This document shows positions 23,801-33,532 of a stretch of 64,000 bases of DNA, piece by piece. The translations under genes were made by a program, and so were the position numbers. Position 1 is the stretch's first letter; every line of letters starts with the position of its first letter. The notes beneath the pieces are model-generated. The model was not told the origin of the DNA, searched no databases, and was given only the letters and a program-made list of their open reading frames with translations. This DNA comes from Micromonospora sp. NBC_01796 (GTDB taxonomy: Bacteria; Actinomycetota; Actinomycetes; Mycobacteriales; Micromonosporaceae): contig NZ_CP109078.1 of assembly GCF_035917455.1 (NCBI RefSeq), positions 5,812,001 to 5,876,000 on the forward strand, written 5' to 3'.

Positions 23801-26800
23801 CTACCTGATCGGGATGATCCGTACGGTCACCCCTCGCTGCGCGCCGTACTGGACTATCTGGTTGAGCGCGTTCTGCTGGGCGCTGGTGGCCGTACCGCGC
23901 TGCACCGCGATCTCCAGTTCCCGGGCGGCGACCTGTCCCGGTCTGATGGTGACCCCGTCCCAGCTGACCGGGTTGCTCTTGGCGAAACCGGCCGCCTTGT
24001 CCACATAGCCCTGCAACCGGCTGGTGAGCTGGCCGGCGGTCTGGTAGCTCTTGGCGGTCAGGTCGACGCTCTTGATACTCGTGGCGGTGCCGTTGGCGAA
24101 CCGGTCGATGGTCGGGAAGCTGCGCGGCAGGTTGCCGCCGAGCTTCGCCTCGATCGCCAGGCCACGCTCGAACTGGTTGAGCTTCCAGACCGAACTGCCG
24201 GCCTTCAGGTACGCCCCGACACCGCCGCTGAGCGCGCCCAGCGCGCCGCCGATGGCGAAGTCCCGCAGGGCGTCACCCATGCTGTACTTGCGCCCGGTCA
24301 GCGCGGCGACGCCCGCGCCGATGCCGACCGAGGACGCGCCGCCGATCAACGCCCCGATCAGGATCGGTACGCAGATCGGGCAGTCGCCGTTGGGGTCGGA
24401 GAGGTTGACCGGGTCGTTGAGGGCGTACGTGTAGAGGTTCGTGCTGCCGCCGCCGAATCCGGCCGGGTCCTGGCTGAGGAACCGCCCCGTCTCCGGGCTG
24501 TACCAGCGGGCCCGGTGGTAGGACAGCCCGGTGTCGGCGTCGCGCTCCCGGCCGGTGAACTGCTGGGTGTTGCCGCTGGCGGCGCCGCTGACGGTGACCG
24601 CGCCGAACGGGTCATAGCTGTACTGGGTGGTCAGCGTGCCGGCGGAGTCGGCCAGGCCGAGCACGGTGCCGAGCGCGTCGGTGATCGGCATCCGGGCGCC
24701 GGCGCCGTCGGTACGGACCAGTGTCTGGTCGAGCCCGGCGGTGAGCCGGTTGGCGACGGCCGCCCCGGTCTGCTCCCGTACCAGGTTCGGGCCGTCGTAG
24801 ACGAAGGCGGTGGTGGCCCCACCGGCCGTACGGGTGGCGAGACGCCCGGCGCCGTCGTAGCCGTACGCGGTGGTCATCCCCGGCCCGGTGACCCCGGTCA
24901 GCTCGCCCCGGGCGTTCCAGGTGTAGCCGAGCAGTCCGTCCCCGGTCAGGTTGCCCTCGTTGTCGTAACCGAACGTCCGGGCACCCCGGCTGGTCAGCCG
25001 GTTCGCGGCGTCGTAGCTGACCGATGGCGCGGTGGCGGGGACGGTGACGTTGGCGAGGCTGCCGGTCAGGTTCAGCACCCGCCCGGTGCCGTCGTACGAG
25101 TAGCCGAGGTCGCCGATCGGTACCCCACCGGCGCTCTCGTAGAACATCCCGGTCAGCTGGGAGGCGGCGTCGTACGTGTACCGGGCGGTGACGCCGCCCT
25201 GCTCGACCCGGTCGGTGCGGCCGGCCGCGTCCCGGTGCCAGGTGGCGGTGGTGCCGCCCTGGGTGATCCGCTCGACCAGGCCGGTCTGGTCGTAACCGTA
25301 GGAGATCGCCGGCTGACCGGGCACGGTCATCCCCGAGCGCCGCCCGGCCGCGTCGTAGGAGTAGCCGACGGTGCCGGCCGGGCTGACGACGGTGACCACC
25401 TGGTCGAGGTCGTTCCAGCCGAGGGTGACCAGCCCGCCGCCGGCGGAGTCGTCGATCGTGGTGAGCCGGTCCTGGGTGTCGTAGCCGAACCGTTTGGTGC
25501 TCTCGTAGCTCGGTCCGGCGGTGGCGCCGTACCCGATGAACGTGGTCCGGCCGAGGGGGTCGTACTCGGTGACGGTGGTCTTGCCACGCCGGTCGGTGGC
25601 GGAGACCACCCGGCCGAGCACGTCGTACGTCTGCCGGGCCTGGTGGCCGAGCGGATCGGTGACGGTCACCGGGCGGTCGGAGTTGTCGTACGCGACGGAG
25701 GTGCTGTTGCCCCGGGCGTCGGTGACCTTGGTCAGGTTGCCGTTGCCGTCGTACTCGAAGGCGGTGACCCTGCCGAGGCCGTCGGTGCTGGCCACGACCT
25801 GGTTGTCCGGGTCGTGGCGGACCTGCTCCAGCACGCCGGTCGCGTCGGTGACGGCGACCGGGCGGCCGACGGCGTCGACGAAGCTGCGGGTGGTCCGGCC
25901 GAGCGGGTCGGTCACCGCGATCAGGTCGCCGTGCTGGTAGGTGTAGCTGGTGGTGTTGCCCAGCGGGTCGGTGAACGAGGTGACCTGACCGGCGGCGTTG
26001 TAGGCGTAGTGCCGGCTCCGGCCGGCGGTGTCGGTGACCTTGGTGAGGTTGCCGGTGGTGTCGTACTCCATCCGGTTGGTCCGGCCCTGGTCGTCGGTGA
26101 CCGAGGTGATCTGCCGGTAGGGCCCGCCGGAGGTGACGGTGGCGGACTGCGCGGCGGCGGTGCCCGCGAGCGCGGTGAGTGAGGTCAGGTCCCCGTTCGG
26201 GCCGTACCCGAGCGCGGTCCGTCGCCCGTACGGGTCGACCAGCGCGGTCGGCTGGTGGGTGACCGGATCACGGGCGGTGGTGGAGGTACGTGCCTGGGCG
26301 GTGCCGGCGGCGGTGGTCTCGGTGGTCACCCGGCGGTTGGCGTCGAAGCTGGTCTCCCGGACGCTTCCGTCGGGCTCGGTGACGGCCGTCTTCACGACCT
26401 TGCCCGCACCGTCGGTGGTGTACGCGAAACCGTAGGTGACCCCGTCGGGCATGGTCTGGGCAACCACCCGCCCGGCGGTGTCGTAGGTGTTGGTGAGGTA
26501 GGTGATGCCGCGCGCGTCGGTGACGGTGGTCATCCGGTTCGCGGTGTCGTAGCCGTACCCGGTGGTCCGTCCGCCGGGCGAGGTGACGCTGGTCAGCCGA
26601 CCGGCGGTGTCGTAGCCGTAGACCACGGCCCGGCCCGCGTTGTCCTGCGCCCGAACCACCCGGCCGCTGGCGTAGCTGAGTTTGATCCAGCGTCCGTTGG
26701 GCGAGGTGATCTGGGTGATGTCGCCGGACTGCCCGCCGCTGGCGCGGGTCAGGGTGATCTGGTTGCCGTGCCGGTCCCGGATGGACTGCAACGGGGTGTT

Positions 26801-29800
26801 CTCGCCGAAGACGTACACCATGCCGTCGGTGCGGACCAGGTCCCAGCCGTCACCGTTCCAGGTCATCACCGCGTCCCGGAACGGGCCGGTGGTGCCGACG
26901 GCCTTGAACACCGCGTCGGTCCAGCCGGTGCCGGGGCTGATCCGGTCCATGTGGACCTTGCCGCTGTCCGGGAAGACCAGGTCGGCCTCGGTGTACTCGT
27001 GTTCGGAGTAGATGAAGATGCCGTAGGTGAAGTTCGCGCCGATGCCGAACTCGCGCATCTGGGTGTCGTTCTGCCGGTAGGTGCGGGTGATCGAGATCGG
27101 CAGCACGTCGTTGACGGTGAGGTCGGTGTGCTCGTCGACGAAGAGCCCGCTGGCCAGGTCGACCGGGTCGCCGCCGGCGTCGCCGTCCTCGCCCGGTCCG
27201 GTGCCGGCGGGGCGCTTGCCGCTGCCGTTGAACATCGCCCCGGTGAACTCCCAGACCCGCACGTCGGGGTCGGGCACGACCTGCCGGCCGTCCGGCGTGA
27301 CGGTGCCCCGGCCGTAGACGTACCAGCCGGCCTCCGCGCCGGTCACCGCGCAGACCGAGGGCGCCTTCGCCGCCGTCGTGCCCGGCTTCTTCGGGTACGA
27401 CTTCACCGGCGCGTTGGTGCACGGCACCCGGCCGGGGTCGTAGTCCCAGAAGTCCAGCCGGCTGCCCGGCGCGAGGCCCTGGGTGTTCGGGTAGATGATC
27501 TGCGCGCCCTTCGGCAGGATCACCGACCCGCCGGGCTGCACGGTGAAGTAGACCGGGGTGCGTACCCCGGCGGGCAGCGGGAACGGCGGCTGGTCCACCG
27601 GGAGCGCGGTGATGGACAACTCGGTGACGGTTCTGCCGGTCCGGTCGCGGATCACGGAGCCCTTGGGTAGCCGTACCTCGAAGCCGGGAATCGCCGGAGT
27701 GGTGATGACCGTCTGCTGCTTGGTAGTGGGGGAGGGGAAGCGGACGCTGTTCGCGGTGTCGAGCCGGGTCATCCAGATCGGGTACGACAGCTCGACGGTC
27801 TCTCCCGCCCGCAGGTCGACACCGGTCTCGAAGCGGCCGAAGGCGCGTCCCGGGCTGCTCGCCGTCGCCCCGTCGATGACCAGGACGTGGTGCCCGGCGG
27901 TGAGCCCGGTGAGCAGGAACCGCCCGGTGGCGTCGGTACGGGTGCCGCGCCCGCCGACGGTGAGGGTGACATCCGCGAGCGGTCTGCCGTTGAGCAGCAG
28001 CGCCTGCCCGGCGAGCGCGGTGATTCCCCGCTCGGCGCGCAGCGCCGGCTGGAGGTTGCCGTAGGCGCCGGTGCGGTGCGACTCCCAGTCCTCACCGGCG
28101 AGGTTGAACCGGTCCGGGGTCCAGGTTTCGGTGACGTCGCCGACCGGCCCGGTCACGGCCTGCTTCGCGGCGGCGGGAGCCGGGGCGGCGGGCAGCCGTA
28201 CCTCGCCGGTGACTCTGCCGACGGTGCTGGTCGAGGGGTCGACAAAAACGGTGTACGTGCCGGCGGTGGGCAGGGTGACCGAGGTGAAGGTGCAACTGCC
28301 GCCGCAGTACACGCTGCTGCCCAGGTTCGTCCCGTCCGGTTTGCGGATGATCGCCGTGGCGTTGTACTGGCTGTAGGTGCCGGCGGTCATCGCCACGGTG
28401 ACCGCCTGGCCGGCGGTGCCGGGGAAGGTGAGCGCCGCGTTCTGCCCCGGCACGGTGGTGGTCAGGATGGTCGCCGGGCCGCCCGGGGTGGTGGCCGAGG
28501 TCGCGTCGGCCGGGACGGCGTGCACCTGGAGGGCTACCGCACCGGTGTACGTGGTTTCCGGGTTCAGCAGGATGGTGTACGTGCCGGCGACCGGCAGGGT
28601 GGTGGCGTCGAAGAAACACGTGGCCCCGCAGTACGCGCTGCTGCCCAGGTTCGTCCCGTCCGGCTTGCGTACCACCGCCGTCGCGTTGTAGGTCCCGTAC
28701 GTGCCGGCGGTGCCCTGCACCGAGATCCGCTGGCCGGCGGTGCCGGTGAACGACAGCACGCCGTTCTGCCCGGGGACGGTGGTGGTCAGGGTGACCGGGG
28801 CGGCGCCCGGTGTGGTGCTCGCCGCCACGTCGGCCGGGACGGCGTACAACTGGAGCGAGACCGCACCCGTGTACATACCCTCCGGGTTCAGCAGGATCGT
28901 GTACGTGCCGGCGACCGGCAGCGTGGTGGCGTCGAAGAAACACGTCGCTCCGCAGTACGCGCTGCTGAGCAGGTTCGTCCCGTCCGGCTTGCGTACCACC
29001 GCGGTCGCGTTGTAGGTCCCGTACGTGCCGGCGGTGCCCTGGACCGAGATCCGCTGACCGGCGGTGCCGGTGAACGACAGCACCGCGTTCTGCCCCGGGG
29101 CGGTGGTGGCCACCGACACCGCCGGGCCGCCGATCGTGGCGTTCACCGCCGCGTCGGACGGCACGTCGTAGATCCGCAGGACCACCGTGCCGGTGTAGGC
29201 GCCCTCCGGGTTCAGCAGGATCGTGTACGTGCCGGCGACCGGCAGCGTGGTGGCGTCGAAGAAACACGTCGCTCCGCAGTACGCGCTGCTGACCAGGTTC
29301 GTCCCGTCCGGCTTGCGCACCACCGCCGTCGCGTTGTACGTCCCGTACGTACCGGCGGTCCCCTGCACCACGATCCGCTGACCCGCCGCCCCGGTGAACG
29401 ACAGCACCGCGTTCTGCCCCGGGACGGTGGTGGTGAGGGTGACCCCCGCCCCGCCCGGTGTCGCGGTCGCGGTGGCGTCGGCCGGTACGTCGTACACCCG
29501 GACGGTGAGCGCGCCGGTGTAGGTGCCGGCCGGGTCGAGCAGGAGGCTGTACGTGCCGGTGACCGGCAGCACCACCGTGTCGAAAAGGCACGACGTCCCG
29601 CAGTACGCGCTGCCGGTCAGGTTCGACCCGTCCGGTTTGCGGACGACCGCCGTCGCGTTGTACGTGCCGTACGTGCCGCCGGTGCCCTGGACGAGAATCC
29701 GCTGCCCGGCGGTGCCGGGGAAGGTCACCACGCCGTTCTGGCCGGGGGTGCTGGTGGTCACGGTGACCGGGTCGCCGCCCGGGGTGGTCGGGACGGTGGC

Positions 29801-32800
29801 GTCCACCGGCACGTCGAAGACCTGCGCGGTGAGGCTGCCGACGGCCGCCGCGGCCGGGTCCACCAGGAGCGTGTAGGTGCCGGCCGCGGCCAGCGACACA
29901 GAGCTGAACGAGCAGGTCGTCGCGCAGGAGGAGGTGCTGGTGACCGTGCTGCCGTTGGGCGCGCGCAGCGCCACGGCCACGCTACCGCCGCCGAACGCAC
30001 CGGCGGAGAAGCTGGTGGTGACGACCTGTCCGGCCGTACCCGGGAACGAGATCACGGCGTTCTGCCCCGGCACCGTCGTGGTCACGGTGACCGCGGCCCC
30101 GCCGGGTGTGGTGGCGGCTGCGGTGTCGGCCGGTACGACGTACACCCGGGCGGTGAGCGCGCCGACGGCGGCCGTCCTCGGGTCGACGGACAGGGTGTAG
30201 GTGCCGTCGGCCGGAAGTGTCGTGGTGTCCAGGAAACACGCCGTCCCGCAGGAGGTGTTCGAGACGATCGAGGTCCCGTCCGGGCGGCGTAGCGTCACCA
30301 CCGCCTCGGTCGAACCGAACGTGCCGGCGGAGAGCTGCACCGCCACCCGCTGACCCGACGTCGCCGGGAACGAGATCACCGCGTTCTGCCCCGGCACCGT
30401 CGTGGTAACCGACACCGCCACACCACCCGGCGTGGCGGTCGCCGTGGCGTCGGCCGGCACGTCGTGCACCTTCGCGGTGATGCCGCCGACGACCGTGCCC
30501 CTCGGGTCGATCAGCACGGTGTACGTCCCGGCCACCGGAAGTGTCGTGGTGTCCAGGAAACACGCCGTCCCGCAGGAGCTGTTCGACACGATCGAGGTCC
30601 CGTCCGGGCGGCGTAGCGTCACCACCGCCTCGGCTGAGCCGAACGTGCCGGCGGAGAGCTGCACCGCCACCCGCTGACCCGCTGTCGCCGGGAACGAGAC
30701 CACCGCGTTCTGCCCCGGCACCGTCGTGGTCACCGACACCGCCGCACCACCCGGGGTGGTGTTGGCGACCGCGTCGTTCGGCAGGTCGTGCACCTGGGCG
30801 GTGATCGCACCGAGGGTGGCGTCGGTGGGGTTGACCAGGACCGTGTACGTGCCGGTCGTCGGGAGCGTGATCGCGTTGAACGAGCAGCTCGTACCGCAGT
30901 AGGTGTCGGCGACGACGGTGGAGCCGTCCGGGGCGCGCAGCCTGGCGTAGGCGTTGTACGTGCCGAAGGTGCCGCCCGACATGATCACCGAGACGGACTG
31001 CCCGGCGGTGACGGGGAAGGAGACCACGGCGTTCTGTCCGGGGACCGTGGTGGTCAGGGTGACCGGGGCTCCACCTGGCGTGCTGTTCGCGGCGGCGTCC
31101 GCCGGCACGTCGTGGACCTTCACCGTGGCCTGGCCGAGGTAGGTGCCGTCCGGGTTGAGCAGGATGGTGTACGTGCCGTCGACCGGCAGCACCACCGCGT
31201 CGAAGAAACACGAACCACCGCAGTACGCGCTACCGCCCAGGCTCGACCCGTCCGGCTTACGGATCACCGCCGACGCGTTGTACGTCCCGTACGTACCACC
31301 GCTGAACTGCACGGAGATCCGCTGCCCGGCCGTACCGGCGAACGACACCACCGCGTTCTGGCCCGGCACGGTGGTGCCCACGGTGACCGGGGCGCCGCCG
31401 GGCGTGGTGCTCGCCGTCGCGTCCGCCGGCACCAGGTGGACCTGCGCCGACACCTGGCCGACGGTGACGCCGTCCGGGTTGAGCGCGATCGTGTACGTGC
31501 CGTCGACCGGCAGCACCACCGCGTCGAAGAAACACGACGCACCGCAGTACGCGCTGCCGCCCAGGCTCGACCCGTCCGGCTTACGGATCACCGCCGACGC
31601 GTTGTACGTCCCGTACGTACCACCGCTGAACTGCACCGAGATCCGCTGCCCCGCCGTACCGGGGAAGGAGATCACGCCGTTCTGGCCGACGGTGGTGGCG
31701 ACGGTGACCGCGCCCGCGCCGGGCGTGGTGCTCGCCGTCGCGTCCGCCGGCACCGAGTGGACCTGGGCGCCGACCGTACCGACGTAGGTGGTGTCGGGGT
31801 TGACCACGATGGTGTACGTGCCGTCGACCGGCAGCACCGTGGTGTCGAACAGGCACGAGCTGCCGCAGTACGCGCTGCTGGTCAGGTTCGACCCGTCCGG
31901 TCTGCGCACGATCGCCGTCGCGTTGTAGGTCCCGTACGTGCCGCCGGAGAGGTGGACGAGGACCCGTTGCCCCGTGGTGCCGGCGAACGAGAAGACGCTG
32001 TTCTGGCCGGGCACCGTCGTGGTGGCGGTGACCTGGGGACCGCCGGGCGTCACCGCCACGGTGGCGTCGGCCGGCACGTCGTACACCTGGACGGTGATCG
32101 CCCCGGTCACAGTGGACTGCGGGTCCACGAAGAGGGTGTACGTGCCCTCGATCGGCAGCACGGCGGTGTCGAGGAAGCAGGCGCTGCCGCAGGAACCGTT
32201 CGAGGCGACCGTTCCGCCGCCCGGCCTGCGCAGCGTGACGGCGGCGTTGTAGGTGCCGTAGGTGCCGTCACTGACCTTGACCGCGACCCGCTGACCGGTG
32301 CTGCCGGCGAAGGTGACGGCCGCGTTCTGCCCCGGGACGGTGGTGGTGACGGTCACCGGGCCGCCGCCCGCCGTGGTGCTCGCCGTGGCGTCCGCCGGCA
32401 CCTCCCGGACGGTCGCCGAGATCGAGCCGGTGGCCGCGCTCGCCGCGGCCAGCAGCAGGGTGTACGTCCCAGCCGTCCGAGCCGTCACCACGTCGATGAA
32501 GCCGGTGGCGCCGACGCACCCGGACGACGCGGCGGTGCGCCCGAACGGGTCGAGCACCTTCGCGGTGGAGATGCCGCAGGAGCCGAGGGTGCCGTCCGCG
32601 AGCTGCACACTCGCCCGCTGCCCCTCCGCCAGGTCGAAGACGACCAGGGCGATGTCGCCCGCGCTCGGGATCGACACCGACCTCGTGCCGCCGAGCGCGA
32701 CCCGCGAGGTGTGCGCCACGTCGGCAACGGCGTACGGGGCGGGCGCGACGAACACGTCGGCGGTGCCTTCGCCGCTGCCGTACCTGGTCCGTACCCCGAT

Positions 32801-33532
32801 CCGGCCGGAGCCGGCGCCGGCGGGCACCTGGACGCCGAGGCTGCCGGCGGCGACGGTCGGGGTGAACGCCCGGGTGCGGTTGAGGGTGATCGCGTTGTCG
32901 GCGGCCTCGGTGGCGAAGCCGGTGCCGGTGACCGTGACCGTGCCGCCGGGTGCGACGACGTTCGGGGTGACCGCGGTGACGGTCGGCGCGGACTCGCCGG
33001 AACCGCTGACCACGAAGGACTGCGGGCTGGTCGCGGTGACGCCGCCGACCGCGACGGTGACCGGTCCGGTGGTCGCCCCGGCGGGGACCCGGACCACCAG
33101 GCGCCGTCCGCCGGCCGTGCTGACCGTGGCCGGTACGCCGTTGAACTCGACGGTGTTCTCGGCCGCGACGTTGGAGAAGCAGCCGCCCTGGAGGGTCACC
33201 TCGGCGCCGACCGCCGCCCTGGCCGGCACCAACGACAGCAGGGCGAGGGCGGAGCCGCCGTCGTTGGTGACGGAGGTGATGTTGCCCGTGGGGTCGTACC
33301 CGTACCGGGCACTACGACCGGTCCGGTCCTGCACCCCGGCCAACTGCCCGGCGGCGTCGTACGCGTAGCCGAACGAGTCGCAGGCGACCGAGGCCGGCAC
33401 GATGTCCGGCAGGTCCCCCCGGACGCCGAGGCCCAGCAGCAGGGCGAGCGCGGCGAGCGACGCGGTCGACCGTAGTCGGGCACCCGCCCAGACCCTCGAT
33501 CGGATGGTGCGGTGGCCCGCCGGTCCAGACAT
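23801..33532 (-). CDS. Giant secreted RHS/YD-repeat protein with repeat stalk and CdiA-type nuclease toxin
   Basis: This encodes 3243 residues. The ATG at 33532 follows AGGAGG. A signal-like hydrophobic segment (SLAALALLLGLGVRG) is followed by a lone pair of YD repeats (~50-90) and two IPT/TIG domains (~100-265). Next comes a divergent module and then 13 tandem ~108-residue modules (~378-1780), each with a CGxxC-type Cys pair. A carboxypeptidase-regulatory-like domain (~1815-1900) and a DUF6531-like entry (GGDPVDLASGLFVDEHTDL, ~2125) lead into YD repeats. The RHS core motif GLSYHRARWYSPETGRFLSQ (~3000) precedes a Gly-rich hydrophobic pre-toxin region. The last ~140 residues (FERGLAIEAKLG, PTIDRF, SIKSVDL, ARELEIAVQRG) match the CdiA endonuclease-toxin domain of PD-(D/E)XK type with Glu, Asp and S-x-K. 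RHS shells enclose and deliver such toxins. The immunity gene follows. Confidence 0.9.
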   Translation of the reverse strand: MSGPAGHRTIRSRVWAGARLRSTASLAALALLLGLGVRGDLPDIVPASVACDSFGYAYDAAGQLAGVQDRTGRSARYGYDPTGNITSVTNDGGSALALLSLVPARAAVGAEVTLQGGCFSNVAAENTVEFNGVPATVSTAGGRRLVVRVPAGATTGPVTVAVGGVTATSPQSFVVSGSGESAPTVTAVTPNVVAPGGTVTVTGTGFATEAADNAITLNRTRAFTPTVAAGSLGVQVPAGAGSGRIGVRTRYGSGEGTADVFVAPAPYAVADVAHTSRVALGGTRSVSIPSAGDIALVVFDLAEGQRASVQLADGTLGSCGISTAKVLDPFGRTAASSGCVGATGFIDVVTARTAGTYTLLLAAASAATGSISATVREVPADATASTTAGGGPVTVTTTVPGQNAAVTFAGSTGQRVAVKVSDGTYGTYNAAVTLRRPGGGTVASNGSCGSACFLDTAVLPIEGTYTLFVDPQSTVTGAITVQVYDVPADATVAVTPGGPQVTATTTVPGQNSVFSFAGTTGQRVLVHLSGGTYGTYNATAIVRRPDGSNLTSSAYCGSSCLFDTTVLPVDGTYTIVVNPDTTYVGTVGAQVHSVPADATASTTPGAGAVTVATTVGQNGVISFPGTAGQRISVQFSGGTYGTYNASAVIRKPDGSSLGGSAYCGASCFFDAVVLPVDGTYTIALNPDGVTVGQVSAQVHLVPADATASTTPGGAPVTVGTTVPGQNAVVSFAGTAGQRISVQFSGGTYGTYNASAVIRKPDGSSLGGSAYCGGSCFFDAVVLPVDGTYTILLNPDGTYLGQATVKVHDVPADAAANSTPGGAPVTLTTTVPGQNAVVSFPVTAGQSVSVIMSGGTFGTYNAYARLRAPDGSTVVADTYCGTSCSFNAITLPTTGTYTVLVNPTDATLGAITAQVHDLPNDAVANTTPGGAAVSVTTTVPGQNAVVSFPATAGQRVAVQLSAGTFGSAEAVVTLRRPDGTSIVSNSSCGTACFLDTTTLPVAGTYTVLIDPRGTVVGGITAKVHDVPADATATATPGGVAVSVTTTVPGQNAVISFPATSGQRVAVQLSAGTFGSTEAVVTLRRPDGTSIVSNTSCGTACFLDTTTLPADGTYTLSVDPRTAAVGALTARVYVVPADTAAATTPGGAAVTVTTTVPGQNAVISFPGTAGQVVTTSFSAGAFGGGSVAVALRAPNGSTVTSTSSCATTCSFSSVSLAAAGTYTLLVDPAAAAVGSLTAQVFDVPVDATVPTTPGGDPVTVTTSTPGQNGVVTFPGTAGQRILVQGTGGTYGTYNATAVVRKPDGSNLTGSAYCGTSCLFDTVVLPVTGTYSLLLDPAGTYTGALTVRVYDVPADATATATPGGAGVTLTTTVPGQNAVLSFTGAAGQRIVVQGTAGTYGTYNATAVVRKPDGTNLVSSAYCGATCFFDATTLPVAGTYTILLNPEGAYTGTVVLRIYDVPSDAAVNATIGGPAVSVATTAPGQNAVLSFTGTAGQRISVQGTAGTYGTYNATAVVRKPDGTNLLSSAYCGATCFFDATTLPVAGTYTILLNPEGMYTGAVSLQLYAVPADVAASTTPGAAPVTLTTTVPGQNGVLSFTGTAGQRISVQGTAGTYGTYNATAVVRKPDGTNLGSSAYCGATCFFDATTLPVAGTYTILLNPETTYTGAVALQVHAVPADATSATTPGGPATILTTTVPGQNAALTFPGTAGQAVTVAMTAGTYSQYNATAIIRKPDGTNLGSSVYCGGSCTFTSVTLPTAGTYTVFVDPSTSTVGRVTGEVRLPAAPAPAAAKQAVTGPVGDVTETWTPDRFNLAGEDWESHRTGAYGNLQPALRAERGITALAGQALLLNGRPLADVTLTVGGRGTRTDATGRFLLTGLTAGHHVLVIDGATASSPGRAFGRFETGVDLRAGETVELSYPIWMTRLDTANSVRFPSPTTKQQTVITTPAIPGFEVRLPKGSVIRDRTGRTVTELSITALPVDQPPFPLPAGVRTPVYFTVQPGGSVILPKGAQIIYPNTQGLAPGSRLDFWDYDPGRVPCTNAPVKSYPKKPGTTAAKAPSVCAVTGAEAGWYVYGRGTVTPDGRQVVPDPDVRVWEFTGAMFNGSGKRPAGTGPGEDGDAGGDPVDLASGLFVDEHTDLTVNDVLPISITRTYRQNDTQMREFGIGANFTYGIFIYSEHEYTEADLVFPDSGKVHMDRISPGTGWTDAVFKAVGTTGPFRDAVMTWNGDGWDLVRTDGMVYVFGENTPLQSIRDRHGNQITLTRASGGQSGDITQITSPNGRWIKLSYASGRVVRAQDNAGRAVVYGYDTAGRLTSVTSPGGRTTGYGYDTANRMTTVTDARGITYLTNTYDTAGRVVAQTMPDGVTYGFAYTTDGAGKVVKTAVTEPDGSVRETSFDANRRVTTETTAAGTAQARTSTTARDPVTHQPTALVDPYGRRTALGYGPNGDLTSLTALAGTAAAQSATVTSGGPYRQITSVTDDQGRTNRMEYDTTGNLTKVTDTAGRSRHYAYNAAGQVTSFTDPLGNTTSYTYQHGDLIAVTDPLGRTTRSFVDAVGRPVAVTDATGVLEQVRHDPDNQVVASTDGLGRVTAFEYDGNGNLTKVTDARGNSTSVAYDNSDRPVTVTDPLGHQARQTYDVLGRVVSATDRRGKTTVTEYDPLGRTTFIGYGATAGPSYESTKRFGYDTQDRLTTIDDSAGGGLVTLGWNDLDQVVTVVSPAGTVGYSYDAAGRRSGMTVPGQPAISYGYDQTGLVERITQGGTTATWHRDAAGRTDRVEQGGVTARYTYDAASQLTGMFYESAGGVPIGDLGYSYDGTGRVLNLTGSLANVTVPATAPSVSYDAANRLTSRGARTFGYDNEGNLTGDGLLGYTWNARGELTGVTGPGMTTAYGYDGAGRLATRTAGGATTAFVYDGPNLVREQTGAAVANRLTAGLDQTLVRTDGAGARMPITDALGTVLGLADSAGTLTTQYSYDPFGAVTVSGAASGNTQQFTGRERDADTGLSYHRARWYSPETGRFLSQDPAGFGGGSTNLYTYALNDPVNLSDPNGDCPICVPILIGALIGGASSVGIGAGVAALTGRKYSMGDALRDFAIGGALGALSGGVGAYLKAGSSVWKLNQFERGLAIEAKLGGNLPRSFPTIDRFANGTATSIKSVDLTAKSYQTAGQLTSRLQGYVDKAAGFAKSNPVSWDGVTIRPGQVAARELEIAVQRGTATSAQQNALNQIVQYGAQRGVTVRIIPIR
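28190..32400 (-). repeat. 13 tandem ~324-bp coding repeats in the RHS gene
   Basis: Each repeat encodes about 108 residues running from (V)PADAT through TTVPGQNAVxSF, GTAGQRIxVQ, GTYGTYNAxAVxRKPDG, YCGxxCFFD, LPVxGTYTxLLNP to the next PADA. One more divergent module precedes the array at its N-terminal side. Modules near 28560-29400 and near 31200-31650 are almost identical at DNA level, while those near 29800-31000 differ more, so amplification or gene conversion has been recent and local. The fold is probably a beta-sandwich like pre-peptidase C-terminal domains, with one disulfide each. Confidence 0.9.

Noticed and set aside
22589-26182. 1197-codon open frame on the plus strand opposite the Tat lipoprotein and RHS genes
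   Set aside because: It is a GC-rich antisense shadow. The minus strand encodes recognised domains with proper starts, while this frame has no motif and low-complexity Gly/Arg/Val composition.
28190-32400. Non-coding tandem repeat or assembly artefact
   Set aside because: The period is a multiple of three, the frame is open through all modules, and substitutions preserve the protein motif, so it is coding sequence.
30788-33475. 895-codon plus-strand open frame opposite the RHS stalk
   Set aside because: It repeats with the same period as the RHS stalk and is simply its antisense image. There is no ribosome site or recognisable domain.
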